Assembly (NCBI RefSeq): GCF_051245535.1
Contig: NZ_CP195303.1
Coordinates: 310,001 to 374,000 of the forward strand
DNA length: 64,000 nt
Reading direction: 5' to 3'
From: Micavibrio aeruginosavorus_D
GTDB taxonomy: Bacteria; Pseudomonadota; Alphaproteobacteria; Micavibrionales; Micavibrionaceae
Shown: positions 51,994 through 61,027 of the stretch, in pieces
How the letters are laid out: every line of letters begins with the position of its first letter
Numbering within the stretch: position 1 is the first letter of the stretch
Translations under genes and position numbers: made by a program
The notes under the pieces: generated by a model
Databases searched by the model: none
What the model was told of the DNA's origin: nothing
What the model saw: only the letters and a program-made list of their open reading frames with translations

Positions 51994-54051
51994 TTAATCG
52001 TTAAACGACCAATCGCTTTTGCGGCCTTCTTCATCGGCGCGGGTGTCCTTGTACGTGGACCCGCTGAAAATTCCGGTGCGCGGTTGGTCGTTTGTGGCCG
52101 GGGCCGACAACAGGTTGCTGATCAAATCACCAAAGGCACCATCCTGATTTTGTTCCGCATCAGGGTCGAATTCCGTGACCGGAGCGGGGGACAGCGACGA
52201 CATAAATCCGCCACCGCCACGGGCGTTATAGGCCCCCATAATGGTTTCACGCCAGATCCGTGCCGGGTACGACCCACCCGTTACACGCTTCATAGAGGAA
52301 TTGTCATCATTCCCAACCCAGACGCCGGCGATATAGGTGTCGGTGAAACCGATAAACCACGCATCGCGGAAATCCTGGGACGTGCCGGTTTTACCAGCCG
52401 CCGGGTATGGCACCTTTGCGCCCTGACCCGTGCCGAATTCCAGCACGCCGGTCATCATACCCGCCAGTTCCTGAGTCAGGCGCGGGTCAACAACCGAACG
52501 GCCCCGCACAATACGGTTGGAACGTTCGTAAATCAGGCGGCCATCCTTATCGCGAACGCGGCGAATGGCATAGGGCTGCACCAGCGAGCCCTGATTGCCG
52601 ATGGTGGCATAGGCGGACACCATCTGAATGAGCGGAATGCCCGCGCTGCCCAGCGACAGGCTGAGGTCACGGTTCAGTGGTGCCTCGATCCCCAGACGGC
52701 GGGCCATATCAATCACCGAATCCACGCCAAAATGCTTGGTCAATTGATAGGCGATGGTGTTGAGGGAATAGGCCAAAGCCGCATAAAGCGGAATTTCACC
52801 GTAATATTCGCCCTTAAAATTGGTTGGGCGGTATTTGCCCGTGCGGATCGGTTCATCCACCACGATGGAATTGCGGTTCATGCCATTTTCCAGCGCGGTC
52901 AGATAGACGATCGGCTTAAACGACGATCCCGGCTGGCGGTATGATTGCACGGCGCGGTTAAACTGGCTCAAGCCATAATCGGTGCCACCCACCATGGCCA
53001 GAACAGCACCGGAATAATCCATCACGACGATCGCGCCTTGGGATACTTTCTTTTCCGCGGCTTCATCGTTGCGCAGGGCCTTGGTCAGGGCTTCTTCTGC
53101 GGCGCGTTGAACGCCGGAATCCAGCGTTGTGTCGACGATCAAATCGGTGTTGGGTGTACCGATCATATCGGCCAGATCGCTCATCACCCAATCGCTGTAA
53201 TACCGCACGATGTCGCCGCCCGTGGGCTTGCGCAACGGGGCTGGGGCTTGTTCGGTGGCGCCTTTGCTTTCGGAATCGCTCAAATACCCGGCATCGCGCA
53301 TGGCCATAATGACCGTGTCGGCGCGTTCGCGGGCCAGCGACGGATTGCTGTGCGGGGAATATTTCGACGGGGCTTTTAACAATCCGGCAATGGTTGCGCA
53401 TTCACGCAAATTCATTTCACGGGCGGATTTGTTGAAATAGGTCTGGGCCGCGGCTTCAACCCCGAACGTACCGGCGCCAAGGTAAACACGGTTCAGATAC
53501 GCGCTGAGGATTTCGTCCTTGGTCAGCTTCTGCTCCAGCCACACGGCCAGCATCGCTTCCTGAATTTTACGTTTGTATGTGCGTTCGCGCGACAGGAACA
53601 GGTTTTTGGCCAATTGTTGTGTGATGGTCGATCCACCCTGTACAACGCGGCCTGCTGTAATGTTGCGGGCGGTGGCGCGTAACATGCCGATCGGGTCGAT
53701 ACCGAAGTGGTAATAGAAGCGGCGGTCTTCGATGGCCAGAACGGCGTTGATCAAATTGGGCGGTAATTCCGCCACGGTGACGTTGACGCCCTTCAACTCG
53801 CCATAACGGGCGACCATTTCGCCACGGTCATCACGAATGGTGATGGCGGCCTTGCGTTCAAAATCCGGCTTGTCGATCAGTTTCGGCAATTCCGCGCCAT
53901 ACCACGCAATCACCAGCGACAGTGCAATAAAGCCCCACAGTCCCGCGACAAGGCACCAACGGAAGGCACGACGGATCAAGCCCTCCTGCGGGCGGGATTT
54001 CCGGGTGCGTTTACGCGCGGTGCTTTTCTGCGATGTCTTCTTTTTGGCCAT
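51994..54051 (-). CDS. penicillin-binding protein 1A (class A)
   Basis: A 685-residue bifunctional peptidoglycan glycosyltransferase/transpeptidase. It starts at ATG 54051 after a basic stretch (KKTSQKSTARKRTRKSRP), then a transmembrane helix near residues 30-50. Glycosyltransferase motifs: AIEDRRFYYHFGID (catalytic Glu), GGSTITQQLAKNLF, RKIQEAMLAVWLE. Transpeptidase motifs: QPGSSFKP (SxxK), SLN, and AGKTGTS (KTG). The Gly-rich C-terminus ends in WSFND. It spans the inner membrane with the active domains in the periplasm. Confidence 0.95.
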   Translation of the reverse strand: MAKKKTSQKSTARKRTRKSRPQEGLIRRAFRWCLVAGLWGFIALSLVIAWYGAELPKLIDKPDFERKAAITIRDDRGEMVARYGELKGVNVTVAELPPNLINAVLAIEDRRFYYHFGIDPIGMLRATARNITAGRVVQGGSTITQQLAKNLFLSRERTYKRKIQEAMLAVWLEQKLTKDEILSAYLNRVYLGAGTFGVEAAAQTYFNKSAREMNLRECATIAGLLKAPSKYSPHSNPSLARERADTVIMAMRDAGYLSDSESKGATEQAPAPLRKPTGGDIVRYYSDWVMSDLADMIGTPNTDLIVDTTLDSGVQRAAEEALTKALRNDEAAEKKVSQGAIVVMDYSGAVLAMVGGTDYGLSQFNRAVQSYRQPGSSFKPIVYLTALENGMNRNSIVVDEPIRTGKYRPTNFKGEYYGEIPLYAALAYSLNTIAYQLTKHFGVDSVIDMARRLGIEAPLNRDLSLSLGSAGIPLIQMVSAYATIGNQGSLVQPYAIRRVRDKDGRLIYERSNRIVRGRSVVDPRLTQELAGMMTGVLEFGTGQGAKVPYPAAGKTGTSQDFRDAWFIGFTDTYIAGVWVGNDDNSSMKRVTGGSYPARIWRETIMGAYNARGGGGFMSSLSPAPVTEFDPDAEQNQDGAFGDLISNLLSAPATNDQPRTGIFSGSTYKDTRADEEGRKSDWSFND

Positions 54052-54139
54052 GGCGGCGTGATACGGTCTTTTCAATGTTTCAGCAAGAAATATAGGCCCA
54101 ACATGCCCAAAATAGGGCGAAAAGGGGGCTTTTGTCGGA

Positions 54140-54673
54140 TTATGAGCAATCCATCCAGTAGCGGCGGCGGGCCGGGAACTGGTTGGTGGCGGCGGTTTCT
54201 TCCTCAAACGTGCAACCGGCCCCCTCAATAATCTCAATCGCCGCCACGTTATCGGGCGACACGGTGATCAGGGCTTTTTCCAGTCCCAGATAATTGGCAT
54301 AGGGGCGCGACTTGGTCAGGATTTTCTTGCCATACCCTTTGCCCCGCATCGATGGGCGGATGGCGAAATAAATATTGCCGCCCCATTTTTCCAGATGCCA
54401 GTTCAGGCGGTGGCGAATTTTTACGGTGCCCAGATACTGGTCGTCCTTCACAAACCACAGCACCGTTTCTGGCACAGGTTCGGCCCAATCCTGCAGAGGC
54501 TGGTGTTCAACACCGCGTTCTGTGCGCAACATTTTGGTGAAGCCATCAAAATCGGCCCGCAGGCTGAGCATGTCGTAATATTTCAAACGGCCTTCCGCAT
54601 GAAATTCGGACAACGCCTCAAGGTAGCTGTCTTTATATTCGATATCAGGGCGGACGAGATGAGAAGCGGTCAT
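54140..54673 (-). CDS. GNAT-family N-acetyltransferase
   Basis: A 177-residue acetyltransferase. The start at 54673 lies four bases past the mgtE stop, so the two are probably one transcript. The acetyl-CoA loop is IRPSMRGKGYGKKILTKS (R-G-K-G-Y-G), preceded by the strand GGNIYFAIRPS and followed by NVAAIEIIEGAGCTFEEE, which fits the GNAT C-terminal core. The substrate is unknown. No strong ribosome site, consistent with coupling to mgtE. Confidence 0.85.
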   Translation of the reverse strand: MTASHLVRPDIEYKDSYLEALSEFHAEGRLKYYDMLSLRADFDGFTKMLRTERGVEHQPLQDWAEPVPETVLWFVKDDQYLGTVKIRHRLNWHLEKWGGNIYFAIRPSMRGKGYGKKILTKSRPYANYLGLEKALITVSPDNVAAIEIIEGAGCTFEEETAATNQFPARRRYWMDCS

Positions 54674-54677
54674 GGTT

Positions 54678-56111
54678 CTACAGTAAGAAAATCGTTGCAA
54701 GACCGAGGAAGGCGAAGAAGCCCACAATATCGGTCATGGTGGTTAAGAAAACAGCCGAAGCCACAGCCGGGTCGGCCCCCAGCTTGTTCAGTACAATCGG
54801 AATACCCGCACCAAACAATCCGGCATTGATCAGGTTGATGATCAACGCCATGCCGATCACAACGCCCAGCATCGGGTTGCTGAACGCAAATCCGGCGACG
54901 CAGCCGATCAGGATGGCAAAGATGCATCCATTGATCGCGCCGACCAGAACTTCTTTTATAACAATCCGGCGTTCGTTGATGGATGACAATTCGCGTGTGG
55001 CCAAGGCGCGCACGGCGACGGTCAAGGCCTGCGTTCCCGCATTCCCGCCCATGGATGCCACAATCGGCATCAACGCGGCCAATGCCACAAGCTGTTCAAT
55101 CGTATTGCTGAACAGCGAAATAACGGCGGCGGCGGAAAAGGCCGTGAACAAATTCACAAACAACCACGGAAACCGCGCCCGCGTGGTACCGCGAATGTTG
55201 CTGTACAAATCGTCCTGGCCCACACCACCGAGTTTCAGGAAGTCTTCCTGCGCTTCTTCGTCGATAACGTCCACGATGTCGTCAACGGTGACCACACCGA
55301 TCAAGCGGCCCGATTCATCAACAACCGGGGCGGAGGTCAGGTTTTCACGGCGGAACAACTGGGCCACTTCTTCCTGGTCCATCGTGGCCGGGATCGGGTG
55401 GATGTCTTCCAGTTTTAAGTCTTCCAGCTTTTCCGATCGTTTGGACCGGACAACGCGGTTCAGCGGAATAATGCCGACAACGTGATAGGCCGGATCAATG
55501 ACGAACAAGTCAAAAAATTCGTCCGGTAATTCTTCGGTCGCGGCGCGCAGGTAGTCGATGGTTTTACCAATCGTCCAGAATTGCGGCACAGCCACAAATT
55601 CCCGCTGCATCAGACGGCCAGCGGATTCTTCCGGGAAGTTCAAACCCTCTTCCAGCGTGATCCGGGTTTTGGCGGACAGGAAGCGAATGACCTCGTGCTG
55701 GAAATCATCCGGCAGGTCGATGATCAAATCCAGCGCATCGTCACTGTCCATCTCGGAAATCAGGGCGGCAACCTGCCGCGCCGGCATTTCCGTCAGAACC
55801 TTGCGGCGCAGACCGCTATCCAGTTCCGAGAACACATACGGATCGAGCAAATCGCCATGGGTCTGGAGAAGGGTCTGGCGATCCTCGTCCTCAACCTTTT
55901 CGATCAGTTCGGCAATGTCCGCTTCGCTCAGGTCGGCCAGCTCGCGCGAGACGATGTCTTCTTCGCCGTTGCGCAGGGCCTCGACAATCGCCTGAATGTA
56001 ACGATCGGTCAGACCGAAAACAACGTCATCCCCTTCATCCTCGGGCGCGATTTGCGCGCCGAGGCTGTCGGTGCCGTTTTTTTCGATCAAATCCCGATCG
56101 TCATTATCCAT
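54678..56111 (-). CDS. mgtE: MgtE-type magnesium transporter
   Basis: A 477-residue magnesium channel/transporter of full length. Domains: an acidic N-terminal helical domain (REL-ADLSEADIAELIEKVEDEDRQ, residues about 50-130), a pair of CBS domains (TIDYLRAATEELPDEFFDLFVIDP and VTVDDIVDVIDEEAQEDF) that bind Mg2+ and gate the pore, and a five-helix channel domain (GGNAGTQALTVAVRALATRE near residue 350, the conserved signature). Gating by cytoplasmic Mg2+ is the family mechanism. I see no clear leader riboswitch. Confidence 0.95.
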   Translation of the reverse strand: MDNDDRDLIEKNGTDSLGAQIAPEDEGDDVVFGLTDRYIQAIVEALRNGEEDIVSRELADLSEADIAELIEKVEDEDRQTLLQTHGDLLDPYVFSELDSGLRRKVLTEMPARQVAALISEMDSDDALDLIIDLPDDFQHEVIRFLSAKTRITLEEGLNFPEESAGRLMQREFVAVPQFWTIGKTIDYLRAATEELPDEFFDLFVIDPAYHVVGIIPLNRVVRSKRSEKLEDLKLEDIHPIPATMDQEEVAQLFRRENLTSAPVVDESGRLIGVVTVDDIVDVIDEEAQEDFLKLGGVGQDDLYSNIRGTTRARFPWLFVNLFTAFSAAAVISLFSNTIEQLVALAALMPIVASMGGNAGTQALTVAVRALATRELSSINERRIVIKEVLVGAINGCIFAILIGCVAGFAFSNPMLGVVIGMALIINLINAGLFGAGIPIVLNKLGADPAVASAVFLTTMTDIVGFFAFLGLATIFLL

Positions 56112-56142
56112 GGGCAGTCCCTTTGCGGGTTACGCGTTTTGC

Positions 56143-58485
56143 TTATACGGCGGCGGCCTTTTTCGGTGCGTCGGTGCTGCATTCGGTTTCATACACTTGC
56201 GCGCTGACGGTGGCCAATGCGGTCATGTTGATGATACCGCGCGGTGTCACCGACGGGGTCAGAATATGGGCCGGCATCGCCAGACCCAGCAGGATTGGAC
56301 CAATCGAAATGCCTTCGCCCAGAATACGCAGCATGTTGAAGCTGATATTCGCGGAATCGATATTCGGCATCACGAACATGTTGGCCACACCGCTCAGCGT
56401 GGAGTTTGGCATGCTGACGGCGCGAATGGCTTCGGACAAAGCAGAGTCCGCATGCATCTCACCATCAATTTCCAGTTCCGGCGCACGGTTGCGAATGTCG
56501 GCCAATGCGGCGCGCATACGGCAGGCCGTGTCCGAGTTACCCGTTCCAAAATTGGAATGGGACAACATGGCGATTTTCGGTTTGATACCAAAGCGGGACA
56601 CTTCTTCCGCGGCCAGAATGGTCATTTCCGACAATTGCGCCACGCTCGGGTTCGGGTTCACCTGTGTATCGCAGATGAAGAACGTCCCGCGCGGCAGGAT
56701 CAGCGCGTTCAGCGCCGCCGCCGTTTCCACACCGGGGCGCAGGCCGATAATGTCGACCACGTCTTTCAGGTGGCTTTGATATTGGCCAACCGTGCCACAA
56801 ATCATGGCATCGGCTTCGCCTTTGCGCACCATCAACGCACCGATAACGGTGAAATTGGTGCGCAGAACGGTCCGGGCCACCGCCGGGGTGACACCACGGC
56901 GTTCCATGATCTGGTGGTATGACGACCAGTAATCGCGGTAACGCGGATCATATTCCGGATCGATCAGCTCAAAATCCTTGCCCATTTTCATGCGCAGGCC
57001 CAGACGCTTCAGGCGGGTTTCCACCACGTCCTTACGACCGATCAGGATGGGGGATGCCAGATGTTCGTCCACAACCGTTTGCACGGCGCGCAGGACGCGT
57101 TCTTCCTCACCCTCGGCATAGACAATGCGTTTCGGGTGGGCTTTGGCGCGGCTGAACAACGGGCGCATCGCCATGCTGGTGCGATAGGTGTAGCTGTTCA
57201 GTTTTTCACTGTACGCGGCCCAATCGGTAATCGGGCGGGCGGCCACACCGCTTTCAATCGCGGCCTTGGCCACGGCAACGGGCAGGGTGGTGATCAAACG
57301 CGGATCAAACGGTTTCGGGATCAGATATTCCGGTCCAAATTCCAGATGTTCATCCGGATAGACGGCGGCCACTTCTGCCGTGACTTCTTTACGGGCCAGT
57401 TCGGCGATGGCGTTCACGCACGCCAGTTTCATTTCTTCGTTAATGGCCGTTGCGCCAACATCCAGCGCGCCACGGAACAGGAACGGGAAGCACAGAACGT
57501 TGTTCACCTGGTTGGTGTAGTCGGACCGCCCGGTGCAGATAATGGCATCCGGTTTTGCTTCGCGGGCTTCTTCCGGCATGATTTCCGGTGTCGGGTTGGC
57601 CAGCGCCATGATCAGCGGGGCCTTGCCCATTTTCTTGACCATTTCACCCGTCAACGCACCGGCGGCGGACAGGCCGAGGAAAATATCGGCCCCTTCCAGC
57701 GCTTCATCCAGCGTGCGGCTGTTGGTGTCGGACGCGAATTGTTCCTTGTACGGGTCCATCTGTTCGGCGCGGCCCTTGTACACAACGCCTTTGCGGTCGC
57801 AGACGATAATGTTCTTTTTCGGCAGGCCGGCATTGACCAGCAAATTCAGGCACGCCAGCGCCGCAGCACCCGCGCCGTTGGCCACCAGACGGATGTCTTC
57901 GAACTTGCGATCTTTCAGGTGCAGCCAGTTTTTAATGGCCGCGGTCACGATGATGGCGGTGCCGTGTTGGTCATCGTGGAAGACGGGAATGTTCATGCGT
58001 TCTTTCAAACGCTTTTCAACTTCGAAACATTCCGGCGCTTTGATGTCTTCCAGATTGATGCCGCCGAAGGACGGTTCCAGCGCGGCGATAATTTCAACCA
58101 ACTTGTCCGGATCTTTTTCATCGACTTCGATATCAATGGCGTCGATGTTGGCGAATTTTTTGAACAGGACGGCTTTGCCCTCCATCACCGGCTTGGACGC
58201 CAGCGCGCCAATATCGCCCAAACCCAGAACGGCGGTGCCGTTTGAAATCACGGCGACCAGATTGCCGCGGCTGGTGTAATCCAGCGCCTTCAACGGGTCC
58301 TTTTCAATTTCCAGACACGGCACAGCCACGCCGGGCGAATAGGCCAGCGCCAAATCCCGTTGTGTCGCCAGCGGTGTGGTCGGGGTGATGGAAATTTTCC
58401 CCGGCGTCGGCAGGCGGTGATATTCAAGGGCGGCGTCGTGCAGCGTGTCTTTCATCATACTTCTCTGGCTGGTGTTTTTGGACAT
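56143..58485 (-). CDS. maeB: NADP-dependent malic enzyme, MaeB type
   Basis: A 780-residue fused protein. The N-terminal half is malic enzyme (VFHDDQHGTAIIVTAAI, VANGAGAAALACLNLL, ADIFLGLSAAGALTG, ANPTPEIMPEEA), which decarboxylates malate to pyruvate. The C-terminal 320 residues are a phosphotransacetylase-like domain (ILIGRKDVVETRLKRLG, SHSNFGTGNSDTACRMR), usually regulatory and inactive. Several ATGs are possible; I chose 58485. Together with PpdK this gives a reversible malate-pyruvate-PEP branch. Confidence 0.95.
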   Translation of the reverse strand: MSKNTSQRSMMKDTLHDAALEYHRLPTPGKISITPTTPLATQRDLALAYSPGVAVPCLEIEKDPLKALDYTSRGNLVAVISNGTAVLGLGDIGALASKPVMEGKAVLFKKFANIDAIDIEVDEKDPDKLVEIIAALEPSFGGINLEDIKAPECFEVEKRLKERMNIPVFHDDQHGTAIIVTAAIKNWLHLKDRKFEDIRLVANGAGAAALACLNLLVNAGLPKKNIIVCDRKGVVYKGRAEQMDPYKEQFASDTNSRTLDEALEGADIFLGLSAAGALTGEMVKKMGKAPLIMALANPTPEIMPEEAREAKPDAIICTGRSDYTNQVNNVLCFPFLFRGALDVGATAINEEMKLACVNAIAELARKEVTAEVAAVYPDEHLEFGPEYLIPKPFDPRLITTLPVAVAKAAIESGVAARPITDWAAYSEKLNSYTYRTSMAMRPLFSRAKAHPKRIVYAEGEEERVLRAVQTVVDEHLASPILIGRKDVVETRLKRLGLRMKMGKDFELIDPEYDPRYRDYWSSYHQIMERRGVTPAVARTVLRTNFTVIGALMVRKGEADAMICGTVGQYQSHLKDVVDIIGLRPGVETAAALNALILPRGTFFICDTQVNPNPSVAQLSEMTILAAEEVSRFGIKPKIAMLSHSNFGTGNSDTACRMRAALADIRNRAPELEIDGEMHADSALSEAIRAVSMPNSTLSGVANMFVMPNIDSANISFNMLRILGEGISIGPILLGLAMPAHILTPSVTPRGIINMTALATVSAQVYETECSTDAPKKAAAV

Positions 58486-58722
58486 AACCCCGGCGGCCAT
58501 CGTGTTTTTGTCTGGCGGGCGGGGGATTCTCAAAATGTGCCCCAACTGACCAGAATTTCAGGGCTTTTTCAAGGCCGCAGGCGGTGTCGGGGCGTGTTCT
58601 CCCTACGGGGCACGGGTGCGCTTTTTGCATAAGTGCGTGGATTGTGGCAAGGAATTGTTGGCATAAAAATGTTGCAGGTGCTAAACACCCCCCAAGTTCA
58701 CGCCAGACCCAGCCCAGAGTGT

Positions 58723-59097
58723 ATGGATATGACCCAAAAATCAGTGACTTTTGATTATTACGATAAGCGTCAGCTGAGCGATGTGACCGTTCTGACCCGT
58801 TTGCCGGACATCTTCCTGCTGGCGACCAGCCGCGATGACGGGGCCGTGTTTACGGCCCGCAAGGACCAGTTTTCCTTTGAAATATCCCGGGATTCGTTCC
58901 TGCGTTTGGCCGATCAGAAGGTTTTCCCACCCGTTTTGCTGCAAGCTTTTGCAAAAATTGACGAGCGGATGACTGCCTATGACGCACGCTGCTGCGAACG
59001 GTCCGAGCCTTGCCGCCCGTCTTTGGCGCGTCTGGAAGACGATGTCGAAGGGTTCGATGGCCTGAAAATCAGCATGCGGCGTTTGCGTCAGGGATAA
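58723..59097 (+). CDS. small hypothetical protein, paralogue A
   Basis: A 124-residue protein; I start at ATG 58723, with other ATGs at 58729 and 58669. The core FSFEISRDSFLRLADQKVFPPVLLQAFAKIDERMTAYDARCC matches the downstream gene (59179) in the order Phe-x-Phe-Glu, an Arg-x-x-Phe helix, and an Arg-Cys end. It contains four cysteines near residues 89-99 (ARCCERSEPCRP), so metal binding or a disulphide is possible. No signal, no membrane helix. Function unknown. Confidence 0.65.
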   Translation: MDMTQKSVTFDYYDKRQLSDVTVLTRLPDIFLLATSRDDGAVFTARKDQFSFEISRDSFLRLADQKVFPPVLLQAFAKIDERMTAYDARCCERSEPCRPSLARLEDDVEGFDGLKISMRRLRQG

Positions 59098-59178
59098 GTT
59101 TCCCTGATTTGACAGTTCCGCCCCAATCGTTCTAGCCTTCGCCCTCAATTTATAAAAAGGGGCGGAGGCTTTTATATT

Positions 59179-59631
59179 ATGGCCGGAAAAACAGTTTCAG
59201 TTGATTTTAAGGACGGAAATAAAAAATATGACCGCGTGCGCGATGCACGCGATATCGCCGCCGAAGAATCTTTAGCACAGACTTTTTATAAGGCGGCCAA
59301 TCAGGTTCGGGGCGCAAAATTTGCGACCACAGAATCCGGTTTCACGTTCGAGGCCACACGCGAAGGGTTCGTGACTCTGATTGAACAGGGCCATATTCCT
59401 GAATCTGTGGCGGCGGCTTTTACCAAGGCGGATGCCATCATGGCCGAAGTAGACCGGGAACGGTGCGGGTTCTGGGCGCGGTTGTCCGATACGTTCCGTT
59501 ATCAATCATTGATGAATGCAGGGTACCCCATCCAGCTTTGCCCGCAACATGCGCAGGGGTTGGATTTGTCCGATCAGGCCAAGGTGAATGTGACCGTGAA
59601 ACGGTATGGTCTGGCCAAGGCACCGAAATAA
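59179..59631 (+). CDS. small hypothetical protein, paralogue B
   Basis: A 150-residue protein with a GGAGG ribosome site. It shares with the preceding gene FTFEATREGFVTLIEQGHIPESVAAAFTKADAIMAEVDRERC (residues about 50-90), aligning well over 40 residues. Its N-terminus (MAGKTVSVDFKDGNKKYDRV) and C-terminus (KVNVTVKRYGLAKAPK) are different. Two cysteines (ERCGF and QLCPQHAQG). The two genes are about 80 bases apart on the same strand. No known family. Confidence 0.65.
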   Translation: MAGKTVSVDFKDGNKKYDRVRDARDIAAEESLAQTFYKAANQVRGAKFATTESGFTFEATREGFVTLIEQGHIPESVAAAFTKADAIMAEVDRERCGFWARLSDTFRYQSLMNAGYPIQLCPQHAQGLDLSDQAKVNVTVKRYGLAKAPK

Positions 59632-59634
59632 GGG

Positions 59635-60108
59635 TTAGGGCTTCAGTGGCAGGTTGGTAGTTTTGGCCATGAAGGCGACAAAAGCCGCGTCTTCGCGCAA
59701 CATCAACCGGGGCAGGGCGGCGCGGAAATTAGGGCGGTCGCACCAGATTTCAATGTAATCCAGCCATGAGTTCCACATGCGGCGATAGCTGGGGGTGGTT
59801 TCCCCCTGCAACAAAATGAACGCCCGTTCAAACAGGCTGACCAGCATTTCATACAGGATCAACTGGCGGCGGGCGGCCTCGGCATCGTCCAGCGGGGTGT
59901 CGTGCTGGTCCAGTTCGGGGTGTTCGAACAGTTTTTCCTGAATGTTGGAATAATGATCCATGAGCTTGTCATAAATCTCTTCCTGCTCGGATTCCCGTTC
60001 CTTATGTTCCTGAATAATAAAGATGACGATGGCCATTGGAATACCGACCACGGTTGCGACGTAGCTCAATAATTCCATGGTGGTCAGGAAAGACAGGGAT
60101 TCCAGCAT
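59635..60108 (-). CDS. membrane-anchored coiled-coil protein
   Basis: A 157-residue protein with one N-terminal transmembrane helix (LLSYVATVVGIPMAIVIFII, residues 13-32) followed by a charged helical domain rich in Glu (EHKERESEQEEIYDKLMDHY) and a Trp/Arg-rich C-terminus (RRMWNSWLDYIEIWCDRP). It resembles small bacterial inner-membrane proteins of the DUF4760 type only weakly. The convergent 59179 gene ends three bases away. Confidence 0.6.
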   Translation of the reverse strand: MLESLSFLTTMELLSYVATVVGIPMAIVIFIIQEHKERESEQEEIYDKLMDHYSNIQEKLFEHPELDQHDTPLDDAEAARRQLILYEMLVSLFERAFILLQGETTPSYRRMWNSWLDYIEIWCDRPNFRAALPRLMLREDAAFVAFMAKTTNLPLKP

Positions 60109-60137
60109 GCTGGCAAGGCCTAAAAAAATTTAGAAAA

Positions 60138-60224
60138 TGGTGCGGCCGAGAAGACTCGAACTTCCACGGGGGTTAGCCCACAGCGACCTCAACGCTGCGC
60201 GTCTACCAATTCCGCCACGGCCGC
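60138..60224 (-). tRNA. tRNA-Leu (anticodon GAG)
   Basis: An 87-base tRNA with an encoded 3' CCA and a long variable arm, as expected for leucine. Acceptor GCGGCCG pairs with CGGCCGC; the anticodon stem CAGCG/CGCTG holds the loop TTGAGGT, giving GAG. T-loop TTCGAGTC present. Confidence 0.95.
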
Positions 60225-60298
60225 ACGCCGAAAAGATTTGAGGTAGAGTGGTTTGTGATTATCAGAAGCGCGGGGGCTGCGCAAGTGGGCGCTCTTTA

Positions 60299-60340
60299 GT
60301 CCCCTCTCCCATGGGGAGAGGGTTAGGGTGAGGGGGGATT
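60299..60340. repeat. CCCTCTCCC-type repeat, short copy
   Basis: CCCCTCTCCCATGGGGAGAGGG palindrome followed by TTAGGGTGAGGGG, upstream of lipB. It matches the second repeat family also seen at 8757. Confidence 0.8.
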
Positions 60341-60373
60341 GAAACGCGCCGCGTTTCCCCCTATTTTCCCCCT

Positions 60374-61027
60374 ATGGAAATCAAAACCAGTGCCGATTTT
60401 GTCGCATACCCCGATGCCCTCCGTTTTATGGAGGACCGCGTCGCGGACATCCATGCGGGGACGGCGGGGGATATGGTGTGGCTGCTGGAACACCCGGCCC
60501 TGTACACGGCGGGGACCAGCGCCAAGGCGTCCGATTTGCTGGATGCGCGCTTCCCGGTTTTTGATGCCGGGCGGGGTGGGGAATACACCTATCACGGCCC
60601 CGGCCAGCGTGTCGGGTATGTGATGCTCGATTTAAAGAAGCGCCAGCAAGTGCCTGACTTGAAAAAATATATCTGGCAGCTTGAGGAATGGGTGATCCGC
60701 GCGATCGCGACGTTTGGTGTGAAGGGTGAGCGGCGCGAAGGACGTGTCGGCATCTGGGTTATCACGCCAACGGGTGAATCAAAAATCGCGGCGATCGGTG
60801 TGCGCATCCGCCACTGGATCACCTATCACGGTGTATCGATTAATGTTGATCCTGATTTATCGCACTTCACCGGCATCGTGCCGTGTGGCATTCGCGATTA
60901 CGGCGTGACGTCCTTAAAGGCGCTGACCGGGGCCGATGTGCCCATGGAAGCGTTGGACAAAGCATTGCTGGACGCGTGGGACAGTGTTTTTTCCCTCAAC
61001 GATTCCGGCATAAATTCCGCCGCGTGA
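60374..61027 (+). CDS. lipB: octanoyltransferase LipB
   Basis: A 217-residue enzyme that moves an octanoyl group from ACP to lipoyl domains. Catalytic Lys137 is in ESKIAAIGVRI and Cys171 in TGIVPCGIRDYG, the known Lys-Cys pair of the family. GGEYTYHGPGQRVGYVMLDL and SINVDPDLSHFTGI are typical. The 3' end overlaps the convergent N-formylglutamate-amidohydrolase-like gene by 130 bases. Confidence 0.95.
   Translation: MEIKTSADFVAYPDALRFMEDRVADIHAGTAGDMVWLLEHPALYTAGTSAKASDLLDARFPVFDAGRGGEYTYHGPGQRVGYVMLDLKKRQQVPDLKKYIWQLEEWVIRAIATFGVKGERREGRVGIWVITPTGESKIAAIGVRIRHWITYHGVSINVDPDLSHFTGIVPCGIRDYGVTSLKALTGADVPMEALDKALLDAWDSVFSLNDSGINSAA

Noticed and set aside
55990..56142. Mg-sensing riboswitch before mgtE
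   Set aside because: The spacer to maeB is only about 30 bases and no ykoK-like fold fits.
57061..58245. 394-residue plus-strand frame inside maeB
   Set aside because: Antisense to malic enzyme motifs; Arg/His/Phe-rich composition.
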